In this document: positions 30,725-38,033 of the stretch, piece by piece
How the letters are laid out: each line of letters begins with the position of its first letter
Position numbering within the stretch: position 1 is the first letter of the stretch
NCBI RefSeq assembly: GCF_013385985.1
Contig: NZ_JACAOY010000012.1
Coordinates: 1-64,000, forward strand
Source: Pseudomonas sp. B6002
GTDB lineage: Bacteria; Pseudomonadota; Gammaproteobacteria; Pseudomonadales; Pseudomonadaceae
Length of the DNA: 64,000 bases
Reading direction: 5' to 3'
The notes under the pieces: generated by a model
What the model saw: only the letters and a program-made list of their open reading frames with translations
What the model was told of the DNA's origin: nothing
The model's database searches: none
Made by a program: the position numbers and the translations under genes

Positions 30725-31440
30725 AGCGCATTCTATTGCTGGGTGGCGTGACTGAGGCCTTGGCCATTGCGCGCACTTTGGGTCCGGAACATATCTACAG
30801 CCTGGCTGGCGTCGGGCGTGTGCCGACTGACCTGACCTGCCAGGTGCGGGTGGGCGGGTATGGCGGCGCTGAAGGTTTGGCGCGGTTTGTTCGGGATGAG
30901 GGAATTGGACTGATTCTCGATGCAACTCATCCGTATGCGGCGCAGATTAGCCGCAATGCGGCCGAAGCTGCGCAGCTAGGTGGCGTGCCTTGTTGGGCAT
31001 TGCGGCGCCCGGCGTGGCAGCCGCAGGCGGGAGATGATTGGCGAGAGGTTGGCGATTGGGCCGCATTGATTGAAGCGCTCAAACCCTTCAAACGCCCGCT
31101 GTTCACGCTGGGGCGTGAGCCGTTGCAGCACCTCGACGAAATCCCCGTCGAACAGTTTTGGACGCTGCGCGCACTGGATGTGTACCCGGGGAATGACCGG
31201 TGCGAAGTAATCGGCGCGCGCGGGCCGTTTTTGATCGAGGACGAGCGTGCGTTGTTTGAGCGACGCGGCATTGATGTGCTGATCAGCAAGAACAGTGGCA
31301 GCACCGCGACGGAGCCGAAGCTGGAAGTGGCGCGGGAGCTTGGAATACCGGTGCTCGTCTTGAAGCGGCCGGTGTTGGCGCCGGTGGATCGGGAGTTCAC
31401 CAACGTGGCTGCGGCGCTGCAGGCAATCACCACGCTCTAA
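30721..31440 (+). CDS. cobK: Precorrin-6A reductase
   Basis: A 239-residue NADPH-dependent reductase that forms precorrin-6B, the substrate of CobL. It shows the N-terminal [17 protein letters not shown] and the later [20 protein letters not shown] and [20 protein letters not shown] blocks of the family. It follows cobL by ATGA overlap. In PAO1 a cbiD gene stands between these two genes; here nothing does. Confidence 0.95.
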   Translation: MKRILLLGGVTEALAIARTLGPEHIYSLAGVGRVPTDLTCQVRVGGYGGAEGLARFVRDEGIGLILDATHPYAAQISRNAAEAAQLGGVPCWALRRPAWQPQAGDDWREVGDWAALIEALKPFKRPLFTLGREPLQHLDEIPVEQFWTLRALDVYPGNDRCEVIGARGPFLIEDERALFERRGIDVLISKNSGSTATEPKLEVARELGIPVLVLKRPVLAPVDREFTNVAAALQAITTL

Positions 31441-31455
31441 ACACCACTGATCCCC

Positions 31456-31544
31456 TGTGGGAGCGGGCTTGCCCGCGATAGCGTCCTGTCAGCCAACTCA
31501 TCTATAACTGATACACCGCAATCGCGGGCAAGCCCGCTCCCACA
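31456..31544. repeat. REP pair, GTGGGAGCGGGCTTGCCC type
   Basis: Inverted arms TGTGGGAGCGGGCTTGCCCG and complement flank about 40 nt, between cobK and the convergent DUF6124-like gene. Confidence 0.9.
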
Positions 31545-31558
31545 TTTGACCTGTGTTG

Positions 31559-31807
31559 TCAGGCCGCTGTTGTCGCCAGTCCGAACCCCGTGTGCACACG
31601 ATCCGCCAGCAACTGCGCCAATTCAATCAACTGCGCAACGCCGAGCAACTCCTCTCGTTTCGAGCCCTCCAGGTTAAACGCAAGATCGCAGCTCAGCGCA
31701 TTGGCTGAGGCGAGGGTTTCGCTGAGGTTGACCAGCAGGTCTTCGGTGCTGATGCCGTCGGCTACGGTGAATAGCCGGATGGGGGGATTGGGGGTGGGTT
31801 TGATCAT
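31559..31807 (-). CDS. Small DUF6124-like protein
   Basis: An 82-residue acidic-neutral helical protein resembling the C-terminal part of the Pseudomonas DUF6124 family (SETLASANALSCDLAFNLEG followed by a Leu-rich helix). As I recall the family, members are usually somewhat longer, so this may be a short form. Function is unknown. ATG 31807 is preceded by AAGGAG at 7 nt, and this ribosome site lies inside a stem of the folded leader. The earlier in-frame Met at 31942 would translate the leader itself and is unlikely. Confidence 0.75.
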   Translation of the reverse strand: MIKPTPNPPIRLFTVADGISTEDLLVNLSETLASANALSCDLAFNLEGSKREELLGVAQLIELAQLLADRVHTGFGLATTAA

Positions 31808-32080
31808 TGTGAAGCTCCTTAGGAAAGTGGAGCTGCCACTGATTCGCCGCGACGCGATAGAGGGTGGCAGCTGTACGCAGGTTCGCGGACCGGTCCTAAG
31901 GAAACCCGGCATACCCGAAGGTATCCCGCGCACAGCCGCCATAGCGCCGCACAGTAGACGCTAAAAAAGCGCCAACTGAAAGCAGACGATGACGCTTAGC
32001 GTCCATAGGAACCCGGGCCGCGACGCCCGGCCGCTGAGTTTGCAGCGGTGTACGGAGACTAGGGATTGAGTTTCCTAGGG
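31808..32080 (-). promoter_or_regulatory. Highly structured 5' leader with sequestered ribosome site
   Basis: Read on the minus strand, this stretch has at least five inverted repeats before the ATG at 31807: CCGCTG/CAGCGG (32031-32048), CCGGGC/GCCCGG (32013-32030), GACGC/GCGTC (31991-32003), ATACC-TTCG-GGTAT with a UUCG tetraloop (31911-31924), and AGCTGCCAC/GTGGCAGCT (31831-31872). The last is enclosed by TCCTTAGGA/TCCTAAGGA (31816-31824 with 31894-31902), whose ATG-side arm contains the AAGGAG ribosome site. I know similar sequence upstream of small DUF genes in other Pseudomonas genomes. A thermosensor or riboregulator role is inference. Confidence 0.6.
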
Positions 32081-32256
32081 GCAACCTTAAAGGCTTGTCG
32101 GATATTTCTGCCGAGAGCTTCAAAGCTCAGCAGCACAAAAACCAAATAGGAACAGACCTACACAGGCACCGGAACCCGCTGGCTTCCGAGCCCCGCATTC
32201 CAATAGCGATGATTTTCAACATTTCGTCCACCGACGTTAAACATGAGGTTCATCGC

Positions 32257-32613
32257 ATGACCAAGAAAACCCACACCCAGTGCTTAACTCGACCAACTGA
32301 ACAAACGATTATCGAACACATAATCGCCAATTCCGAGTTTGCAGATGCGCTAAGCCTTGAAGCCGAGGCCCTGGAATCGGATGAACCCGCAGTCGCAGCG
32401 CGATTAAACCAATGGTTGGAAAAAGCCCAATACCTCCCTGACAGAAAGACAGGACTCACTCGTTTCGACGCTGCCGACTATCTCCTTACACAAGAAGATA
32501 TGGATGCGTTCCTCGAGGCCTGCATCGAAGAAGACCCAGGCGATGGCTCATTGATCAAAATGGGCCAAGACGACATTGCTCGTGCAATCAGCAGGATCAA
32601 CGCCAAGCGATAG
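32257..32613 (+). CDS. Orphan HigA-family antitoxin-like protein, possibly truncated
   Basis: 118 residues. The part TRFDAADYLLTQEDMDAFLE resembles the start of HigA-type addiction-module antidotes (FDAADYL..EE.I..YLEAAL), and the sequence ends at DIARAISRINAKR, where those proteins continue into their helix-turn-helix. The 65-residue N-terminal part is unfamiliar. GAGGT precedes ATG 32257. No RelE/HigB-like toxin gene is adjacent. Base composition is visibly AT-richer than the flanks, suggesting acquired DNA. It may be a decayed antitoxin or a separate regulator. Confidence 0.6.
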   Translation: MTKKTHTQCLTRPTEQTIIEHIIANSEFADALSLEAEALESDEPAVAARLNQWLEKAQYLPDRKTGLTRFDAADYLLTQEDMDAFLEACIEEDPGDGSLIKMGQDDIARAISRINAKR

Positions 32614-32630
32614 TCGAGCGCAATCCAGAC

Positions 32631-32717
32631 TGTGGGAGCTGGCTTGCCTGCGATGCTGGCGACTCGGTCTTTCAGCTGGAACGAGGTGATGCTATCGCAG
32701 GCAAGCCAGCTCCCACA
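32631..32717. repeat. REP pair, GTGGGAGCTGGCTTGCC type
   Basis: Inverted arms flank about 40 nt, between the antitoxin-like gene and the copper cluster. The remaining bases up to 32885 hold the copper-cluster promoter and an inverted repeat. Confidence 0.9.
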
Positions 32718-32835
32718 GTGTTAGGCGTGGCCATGAAGTGCGCGCCCCATCTAATTGGCAATTCCAGGTTCCCGTCTATCCTGAAACCAGCAGCTGCGAC
32801 ACCAAACCACACCGCCCCTTTTTACTTATCCCCTA

Positions 32836-32862
32836 CGATCAGGCTAAATACCCGCCTGATCG
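32836..32862. promoter_or_regulatory. Perfect inverted repeat upstream of the copper cluster
   Basis: CGATCAGGC and GCCTGATCG form a perfect 9-bp dyad separated by 9 nt, ending 23 bp before the first ATG. It could be an operator or a leader hairpin for the copper genes. No T-run follows. Confidence 0.5.
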
Positions 32863-32885
32863 TTTAACCCTACGGATTGTCCGCC

Positions 32886-33281
32886 ATGGCCCGTCAACGC
32901 TTTGCAATTGTGTGGATCGCCTGCTTTGCAGTGCTGTTCAACGCCTTTGCCATGCCGATGGCCGGGGCGATGCAGCAGTCTCAGGACCCGGTGCAGCAAT
33001 TGCTGTGGGGCAGTTTCTGCTCCTCCAATGGGGCGAGTTTCAAGACGATTGCCCTGGGCAAGCTGGAGATTCCGGCGCCGCAGCAGGACGACCACTCCAC
33101 CATGCAGCATTGCTGGTGCTGCTCAGGCTCGGCGCCGTTGGTGGCGCTGCCGGGGCATGTGCCGCAGTTGTACCTCACCCAATTCAACACCTCACAGCGC
33201 TTGCCGCCGCCCCGGCTGCAAAGCCCGACCCCGCGCCAGCAATGGCCGAGCCTCAACCCGCGCGCGTCTCCAACGGCCTGA
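32886..33281 (+). CDS. DUF2946 family protein (copper cluster)
   Basis: A 131-residue protein with an N-terminal signal or anchor (AIVWIACFAVLFNAFAMPMA). A cysteine-histidine set typical of DUF2946 follows (CSSNG, then QHCWCCSG), and a Pro-rich tail. DUF2946 proteins are small, exported, probably metal-binding proteins often found near copper genes. It is the first gene of the copper cluster, 46 bp before the PCu(A)C gene. Confidence 0.82.
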   Translation: MARQRFAIVWIACFAVLFNAFAMPMAGAMQQSQDPVQQLLWGSFCSSNGASFKTIALGKLEIPAPQQDDHSTMQHCWCCSGSAPLVALPGHVPQLYLTQFNTSQRLPPPRLQSPTPRQQWPSLNPRASPTA

Positions 33282-33327
33282 TTTCTTCGCAAGTGAACTG
33301 CGTTTAGAACCGTTCTGGAGAACTGCC

Positions 33328-33810
33328 ATGCTCAAATCTTCCCTGCTTCTGGCTGCGATGTTGTTGCCGGTGTTCAGTGCTGCCAATGCCGATGACTATA
33401 AGGCCGGCGACCTGGTGGTCAGCGAACCCTGGTCTCAGGAGTTGCCGCCCAACGCGCCCACCGTCGCGGCGTACTTCGTGATTCACAACACCGGCGCAAC
33501 CCCGGACCGCCTGCTCAGCGTCGAGACGCCGGTAGCGGACAAGGCCGAGCTGCACGAGCATGTGATGCAGGGCGACCTGATGAAAATGCAGCAAGTACCC
33601 AGCGTCGCCGTGCCGGCCAAGGGCGACCTGACCTTCGCGCCCATGGCTTACCACGTGATGCTGCTGGGCCTCAAAGACCGCAGCCTGTTGGCCGACGGCA
33701 AGCAATTTCCGCTGACCCTGACCTTCGAAAAAGCCGGCAAGGTCGAGGTGGAAGTGTCGGTACAAAAAGTACCGCCAATGGCCGGTCACGCGCACAAGCA
33801 CCCGCAATAG
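33328..33810 (+). CDS. Periplasmic copper chaperone PCu(A)C
   Basis: A 160-residue exported protein (signal 1-21) of the PCu(A)C/DUF461 family, which carries Cu(I) in the periplasm and helps load cytochrome oxidase. The copper motif H(M)x10Mx21HxM is exact: His76, Met87, His109, Met111. The C-terminus (GHAHKHPQ) is His-rich. It lies between two DUF2946 genes and ahead of the copper receptor. Confidence 0.93.
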   Translation: MLKSSLLLAAMLLPVFSAANADDYKAGDLVVSEPWSQELPPNAPTVAAYFVIHNTGATPDRLLSVETPVADKAELHEHVMQGDLMKMQQVPSVAVPAKGDLTFAPMAYHVMLLGLKDRSLLADGKQFPLTLTFEKAGKVEVEVSVQKVPPMAGHAHKHPQ

Positions 33811-33821
33811 GCTGACATTCG

Positions 33822-34223
33822 ATGGGCGCCCCCCGCGCCAGGTTCTCTCCACACGCCCGTGTAAGACGCGGCGGTTGGATCAGCCTGTTCGCCATGCTGA
33901 TGATCTTTATCGGTCCGCTGATTTCCCAAGCGATGCCGATGGATCATCACGCCGGTATGTCGATGAGCATGTCCATGGACATGCCGATGGACCACGCCGG
34001 TTCCCATCACCCCAAAGCCCCTGACGAACACCACGCCCTCTGGTCCAAGTGCGGCTATTGCGACCTGCTCTACAGCTGCCCCGCGCTGCCCGGCGGCACG
34101 TCAATGTTCACGTTGGGCAGCCCGCCGTCCGCCAACGCCCTCACCCCCGCCACCCGCCTAGGCCATGCCCGGCAGAGCATCTTCCCCGGCGCCCGCAGTC
34201 GCGCACCGCCCATCAACGCGTAA
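33822..34223 (+). CDS. DUF2946 family protein, Met/His-rich
   Basis: A 133-residue protein with one N-terminal membrane segment (WISLFAMLMIFIGPLISQAM), then a strikingly Met/His-rich loop (MDHHAGMSMSMSMDMPMDHA) and a cysteine cluster (CGYCDLLYSCPAL) typical of DUF2946. The composition suggests binding of Cu(I) in the periplasm. It starts 11 bp after the PCu(A)C gene. Confidence 0.85.
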   Translation: MGAPRARFSPHARVRRGGWISLFAMLMIFIGPLISQAMPMDHHAGMSMSMSMDMPMDHAGSHHPKAPDEHHALWSKCGYCDLLYSCPALPGGTSMFTLGSPPSANALTPATRLGHARQSIFPGARSRAPPINA

Positions 34224-34316
34224 GCACTTCACAGCGTTACTTCACCCCGGCCGACTTTAGACAGACAGCCGCAGGCTGCTGGCCGTGTTGTTTACGATTG
34301 ATTGATGGAATTTGTC

Positions 34317-36377
34317 ATGTCCAGGTTTTCTGCTGACACCCGTTTGGGAAGCCCCCCCGTGGTCGCCGTTCTGTGCGGCGCCCTTTTGGCACCACAGGTG
34401 TATGCCGACGAACACGAACTGAGCCCCACCGTGATCACCGCGATCGCCCCCAGCTCGCCGCTGACCGTGATCACCAACCCCAAGGACCCGCGCCAACCGG
34501 TGCCGGCCAGCGATGGTGGCGACTACCTCAAGACCATCCCCGGCTTTGCCCTGGTGCGCAACGGCGGCACCAATGGCGACCCGGTACTGCGCGGCATGTT
34601 CGGCTCGCGCCTGAACATCCTCACCAACGGCAGCATGATGCTCGGCGCCTGCCCGGGCCGGATGGATGCGCCCACCTCGTATATTTCCCCGGAAACCTAC
34701 GACAAACTCACGGTGATCAAAGGCCCGCAAACCGTGCTCTGGGGCCCCGGTGCGTCAGCCGGCACCATCCTGTTCGAGCGTGAGCCGGAGCAGTTCGGCG
34801 AGTTGGGTACGCGCCTCAACGCCAGTGTGCTGGCCGGCTCCAACGGGCGCTTCGACAAGGTCATCGATGCCGCGGCCGGCGGTCCGCTGGGTTATGTGCG
34901 CGTGATCGGCAACCAGGCGCATGCCGACGACTACAAGGACGGCAACAACGACACCGTGGCCTCGCGTTATGACAAATGGAACGGCGACGTCGCCGTCGGC
35001 TTCACCCCCGACGCCGACACCTTGCTGGAACTCACGGCCGGCCGTGGCGATGGCGAAGCGCGTTACGCCGGGCGCGGCATGGACGGCTCGCAGTTTCTGC
35101 GCGAGAGCCTCGGGCTGCGCTTTGAGAAGTCCAACATCGGCGAGGTGCTGGATAAGGTCGAAGCCCAGGTCTACTACAACTACGCCGACCACGTGATGGA
35201 CAACTACAGCCTGCGTGTCCCGTCCGGCACCGGAATGATGGCCGGGCCGATGGCGTCCAACGTCGACCGGCGCACCCTCGGCGCGCGGATCAAGGCCACC
35301 TGGCGTTGGGCCGATGTGCAACTGATCGGCGGCCTGGATGCCCAGACTAACGAACACCGCCAGCGCAGCGGCATGGGCATCGACACCTACAAGGACCTGC
35401 CCCGGGTCAAGGACGCCAACTTCCACAACTACGGCGTGTTCGGCGAACTCACCTGGTACGCCGCCGACCGCGAACGCCTGATCACCGGCGCTCGCCTGGA
35501 CCGCGCCTCGGCCAAGGACTTCCGGCAAACCACCGGTTCCGGCATGGGCACCCGCCCCAACCCGACGGCCGACGACACCCGCGCCGACACCTTGCCCTCG
35601 GGCTTCGTGCGCTACGAGCACGACCTGGCCGACAGCCCCACCACGCTCTACGCGGGCCTGGGCCACTCGGAGCGTTTCCCGGATTACTGGGAGCTGTTTT
35701 CGCCCAATACCGGCGCGGTCGGTTCGGTGAATGCGTTCGATGGGGTGAAGCCGGAAAAAACCACCCAGCTCGACTTTGGCGCGCAATACAAAACTTCCGA
35801 CCTAGAGGCCTGGGCTTCGGGCTACATCGGCCGCGTACAGGACTTCATCCTGTTCGACTACCGGCCGGGGATGATGGGCACCACCTCCCAGGCGCGCAAC
35901 GTCGACGCACGTATCATGGGCGGCGAACTGGGCGCGGCGTACAAGCTGACGCGCCACTGGAAAGCCGACGCAACCCTCGCCTACGCCTGGGGCAAAAACA
36001 CCAGCGACGGCAAGGCCCTGCCGCAGATCCCACCGCTGGACGCGCGCCTGGGTCTCACCTACAGCGAAGACGACTGGAGCGCCGGCGCCTTGTGGCGGGT
36101 GGTCGCGGCGCAAAACCGCATCGACCAAAACAAGGGCAACGTGGTCGGCAAGGACTTCGACAAGAGCGCGGGGTTTGGCGTGTTCTCGCTGAACGCGGCG
36201 TACCGCATCAATAAACATTTCAAGGTCAGCACCGGCGTCGACAACTTGTTCGGCAAGGCCTATGCCGAGCACTTGAACCTGGCCGGCAACGCCGGGTTCG
36301 GCTACCCGGCCAGTGACCCGCAAGCCATCAAGGAGCCAGGGCGCACGCTCTGGACCAAGGTGGACATGAGTTTCTGA
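34317..36377 (+). CDS. oprC: TonB-dependent copper receptor (OprC type)
   Basis: A 686-residue outer-membrane receptor: signal peptide (1-30, ending QVYA), plug domain (about 35-160, with LRGMFGSRLNILTNGSMMLG), then a 22-strand barrel ending in a C-terminal Phe. The CxxxM-HxM copper site described for P. aeruginosa OprC is kept: Cys112-Met116 in ACPGRMD and His292-Met294 in DHVMDNY. I use ATG 34317; an earlier ATG at 34305 has no ribosome site. The neighbours (PCu(A)C, DUF2946, PepSY) support copper import. Confidence 0.93.
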   Translation: MSRFSADTRLGSPPVVAVLCGALLAPQVYADEHELSPTVITAIAPSSPLTVITNPKDPRQPVPASDGGDYLKTIPGFALVRNGGTNGDPVLRGMFGSRLNILTNGSMMLGACPGRMDAPTSYISPETYDKLTVIKGPQTVLWGPGASAGTILFEREPEQFGELGTRLNASVLAGSNGRFDKVIDAAAGGPLGYVRVIGNQAHADDYKDGNNDTVASRYDKWNGDVAVGFTPDADTLLELTAGRGDGEARYAGRGMDGSQFLRESLGLRFEKSNIGEVLDKVEAQVYYNYADHVMDNYSLRVPSGTGMMAGPMASNVDRRTLGARIKATWRWADVQLIGGLDAQTNEHRQRSGMGIDTYKDLPRVKDANFHNYGVFGELTWYAADRERLITGARLDRASAKDFRQTTGSGMGTRPNPTADDTRADTLPSGFVRYEHDLADSPTTLYAGLGHSERFPDYWELFSPNTGAVGSVNAFDGVKPEKTTQLDFGAQYKTSDLEAWASGYIGRVQDFILFDYRPGMMGTTSQARNVDARIMGGELGAAYKLTRHWKADATLAYAWGKNTSDGKALPQIPPLDARLGLTYSEDDWSAGALWRVVAAQNRIDQNKGNVVGKDFDKSAGFGVFSLNAAYRINKHFKVSTGVDNLFGKAYAEHLNLAGNAGFGYPASDPQAIKEPGRTLWTKVDMSF

Positions 36378-36385
36378 CGCACCGT

Positions 36386-36451
36386 TGTAGGAGCCGGCTT
36401 GCTGGCGATGGCGATCTTGAGGACGCCATCGCCGGCAAGCCGGCTCCTACA
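36386..36451. repeat. REP pair, GTAGGAGCCGGC type
   Basis: Near-perfect arms with a very short centre, between the OprC-type receptor and the PepSY gene. It closely resembles the element at 4915-4980. Confidence 0.9.
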
Positions 36452-36501
36452 GGGTTCGCGTTTACAACCGGATAAATAACAAGCCTTTGCGGAGCACCCT
36501 G

Positions 36502-37884
36502 ATGAGCACTCAAAAAGTTTCCTTCTACAACCTGGCCTGGCGCTGGCATTTCTACGCCGGGCTGTTCGTTGCCCCCTTCATGGTGCTGCTGGCCCTGACC
36601 GGCATCATCTACCTGTTCAAACCCCAGCTCGATCCGCTGATGTACGGCGACCTGCTCAAGGTCCAAGCCGCCGAGCACGCCCTGACCGCCGACGAGCAAC
36701 TGGCACGCGCCAAAGCGGCCTACCCCAATGCCGCCATCAGCAAATACCTGCCACCGGCCGACGCCACCGCCAGCGCGCAGTTCGTGATGCACAACCAAGG
36801 CCGCGAAGTGACGGTGTTCCTCGACCCCTATCGCGGCACGGTACTCGGCGAGCAGGACTCGAAATACAACCTGCAAGCCATCGCCCGCGCCCTGCACGGC
36901 GAGTTGATGATCGGCACCGTCGGCGATCGCCTGGTGGAGCTGGCCGCCGGCTGGGGCGTGATGCTGGTGGTGTCGGGCGTGTACCTGTGGTGGCCGCGCG
37001 GCAAGTCTTCAGCAGGCGTGCTGTGGCCTCGTTTCAATAGCCGCGGCCGCGTGTTCTGGCGTGACCTGCACGCCGTCGCCGGCTTCTGGGGCGCCGCCTT
37101 CCTGCTGGTGATGCTGCTCAGCGGCATGACCTGGACCGGCTTCTGGGGCAAGCAATACGCCGACCTGTGGAACACCTTCCCGGCCGCCATGTGGAACAAC
37201 GTGCCGCAGTCCGACCAACAGGCGCGTACCCTCAATACCGCCAGCCAACAGACCGTGCCGTGGGCCATGGAGAACACGCCGATGCCGATGTCCGGCGACC
37301 ACGCCGAACACATGAACCACGGCGCCATGCACTCAGGTCCGGCCGCGCCGACCGTGCGCCTGCAACAGGTGGTCGACCTGGCCAACGCACGCAAAGTCGA
37401 GCCAGGCTACAGCATCACCTTCCCGACCACCGCCACCGGCGTATTCACCGTCGCGGTGTTCGCCAACGACCCGCGCAACGACGCCACCCTGCACGTAGAC
37501 CAGTACACCGGCAAGGTGTTGGCCGATGTGCGCTGGGCGCACTACAACACGGTCGCCCGCGCAACGGAGACCGGCGTGATGCTGCACGAAGGCAAGATGT
37601 TCGGCTGGGTCAATCAGCTGATCGTGCTGCTGATTTGCCTGATGATTCTGCTCAGCGCGGTCAGCGGCGTGGTGATTTGGTGGAAGCGTCGCCCAGCGGG
37701 CGGGTTGGGTGTTCCACCGCTGCGCCATGACCTGCCAAAGTGGAAAACCGCGATGGTGATCATGCTCGCGCTGGCGATTGTTTTCCCGCTGGTGGGCGCC
37801 TCGCTGATCGTGGTGTGGGCACTGGATCGCCTAGTGTTGTCGCGTTTTTTTGGCCAACATGAATCTGCCTCAGGTTCTGCATGA
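36502..37884 (+). CDS. PepSY-associated TM protein (copper cluster)
   Basis: A 460-residue inner-membrane protein with four main membrane segments (first at about 18-40, GLFVAPFMVLLALTGIIYLF; last near the C-terminus, LIVVWALDRL) and large periplasmic PepSY-type loops. Members of this family (PiuB-like) are probable metal-chelate reductases or processing proteins linked to TonB receptors. The second loop has a Met/His-rich insert (PMPMSGDHAEHMNHGAMHSG), which fits copper. It follows oprC, as in PAO1 (PA3789 next to PA3790). Confidence 0.88.
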   Translation: MSTQKVSFYNLAWRWHFYAGLFVAPFMVLLALTGIIYLFKPQLDPLMYGDLLKVQAAEHALTADEQLARAKAAYPNAAISKYLPPADATASAQFVMHNQGREVTVFLDPYRGTVLGEQDSKYNLQAIARALHGELMIGTVGDRLVELAAGWGVMLVVSGVYLWWPRGKSSAGVLWPRFNSRGRVFWRDLHAVAGFWGAAFLLVMLLSGMTWTGFWGKQYADLWNTFPAAMWNNVPQSDQQARTLNTASQQTVPWAMENTPMPMSGDHAEHMNHGAMHSGPAAPTVRLQQVVDLANARKVEPGYSITFPTTATGVFTVAVFANDPRNDATLHVDQYTGKVLADVRWAHYNTVARATETGVMLHEGKMFGWVNQLIVLLICLMILLSAVSGVVIWWKRRPAGGLGVPPLRHDLPKWKTAMVIMLALAIVFPLVGASLIVVWALDRLVLSRFFGQHESASGSA

Positions 37885-37949
37885 ACCCGGCGAGATGCCC
37901 ATGGCAGAGGCCTTCTGTAGCCTTGCGCGACTTTTGTCCCGCAGCCAAT

Positions 37950-37970
37950 AAGTGTTAACTTATAACACTT
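37950..37970. promoter_or_regulatory. Zur-box-like palindrome
   Basis: AAGTGTTA-ACTTA-TAACACTT is a 21-bp dyad with perfect 8-bp arms. It agrees at 17 of 20 defined positions with the 21-bp core of the E. coli Zur operator (AAATGTTATANTATAACATTT). It lies 63 bp before the TonB receptor start, in the right place to repress it under zinc sufficiency. Confidence 0.75.
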
Positions 37971-37984
37971 TCTGCGTTATCGTT

Positions 37985-38007
37985 GCTCGCCGCTCCCTGC
38001 GGCGAGC
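37985..38007. other. Perfect hairpin in the leader of the TonB receptor
   Basis: GCTCGCCGC-TCCCT-GCGGCGAGC forms a 9-bp stem with a 5-nt loop, ending 26 bp before the ATG at 38034. It lies downstream of the Zur-box-like site and may shape the mRNA leader. Confidence 0.55.
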
Positions 38008-38033
38008 ATCCCTCCAAGAAGACTGATCGACCG

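Noticed and set aside
31896-32123. Possible small ORFs through the DUF6124 leader
   Set aside because: They follow the stems of the structured leader and look like the widespread mis-annotated leader ORFs in Pseudomonas; treated as non-coding.
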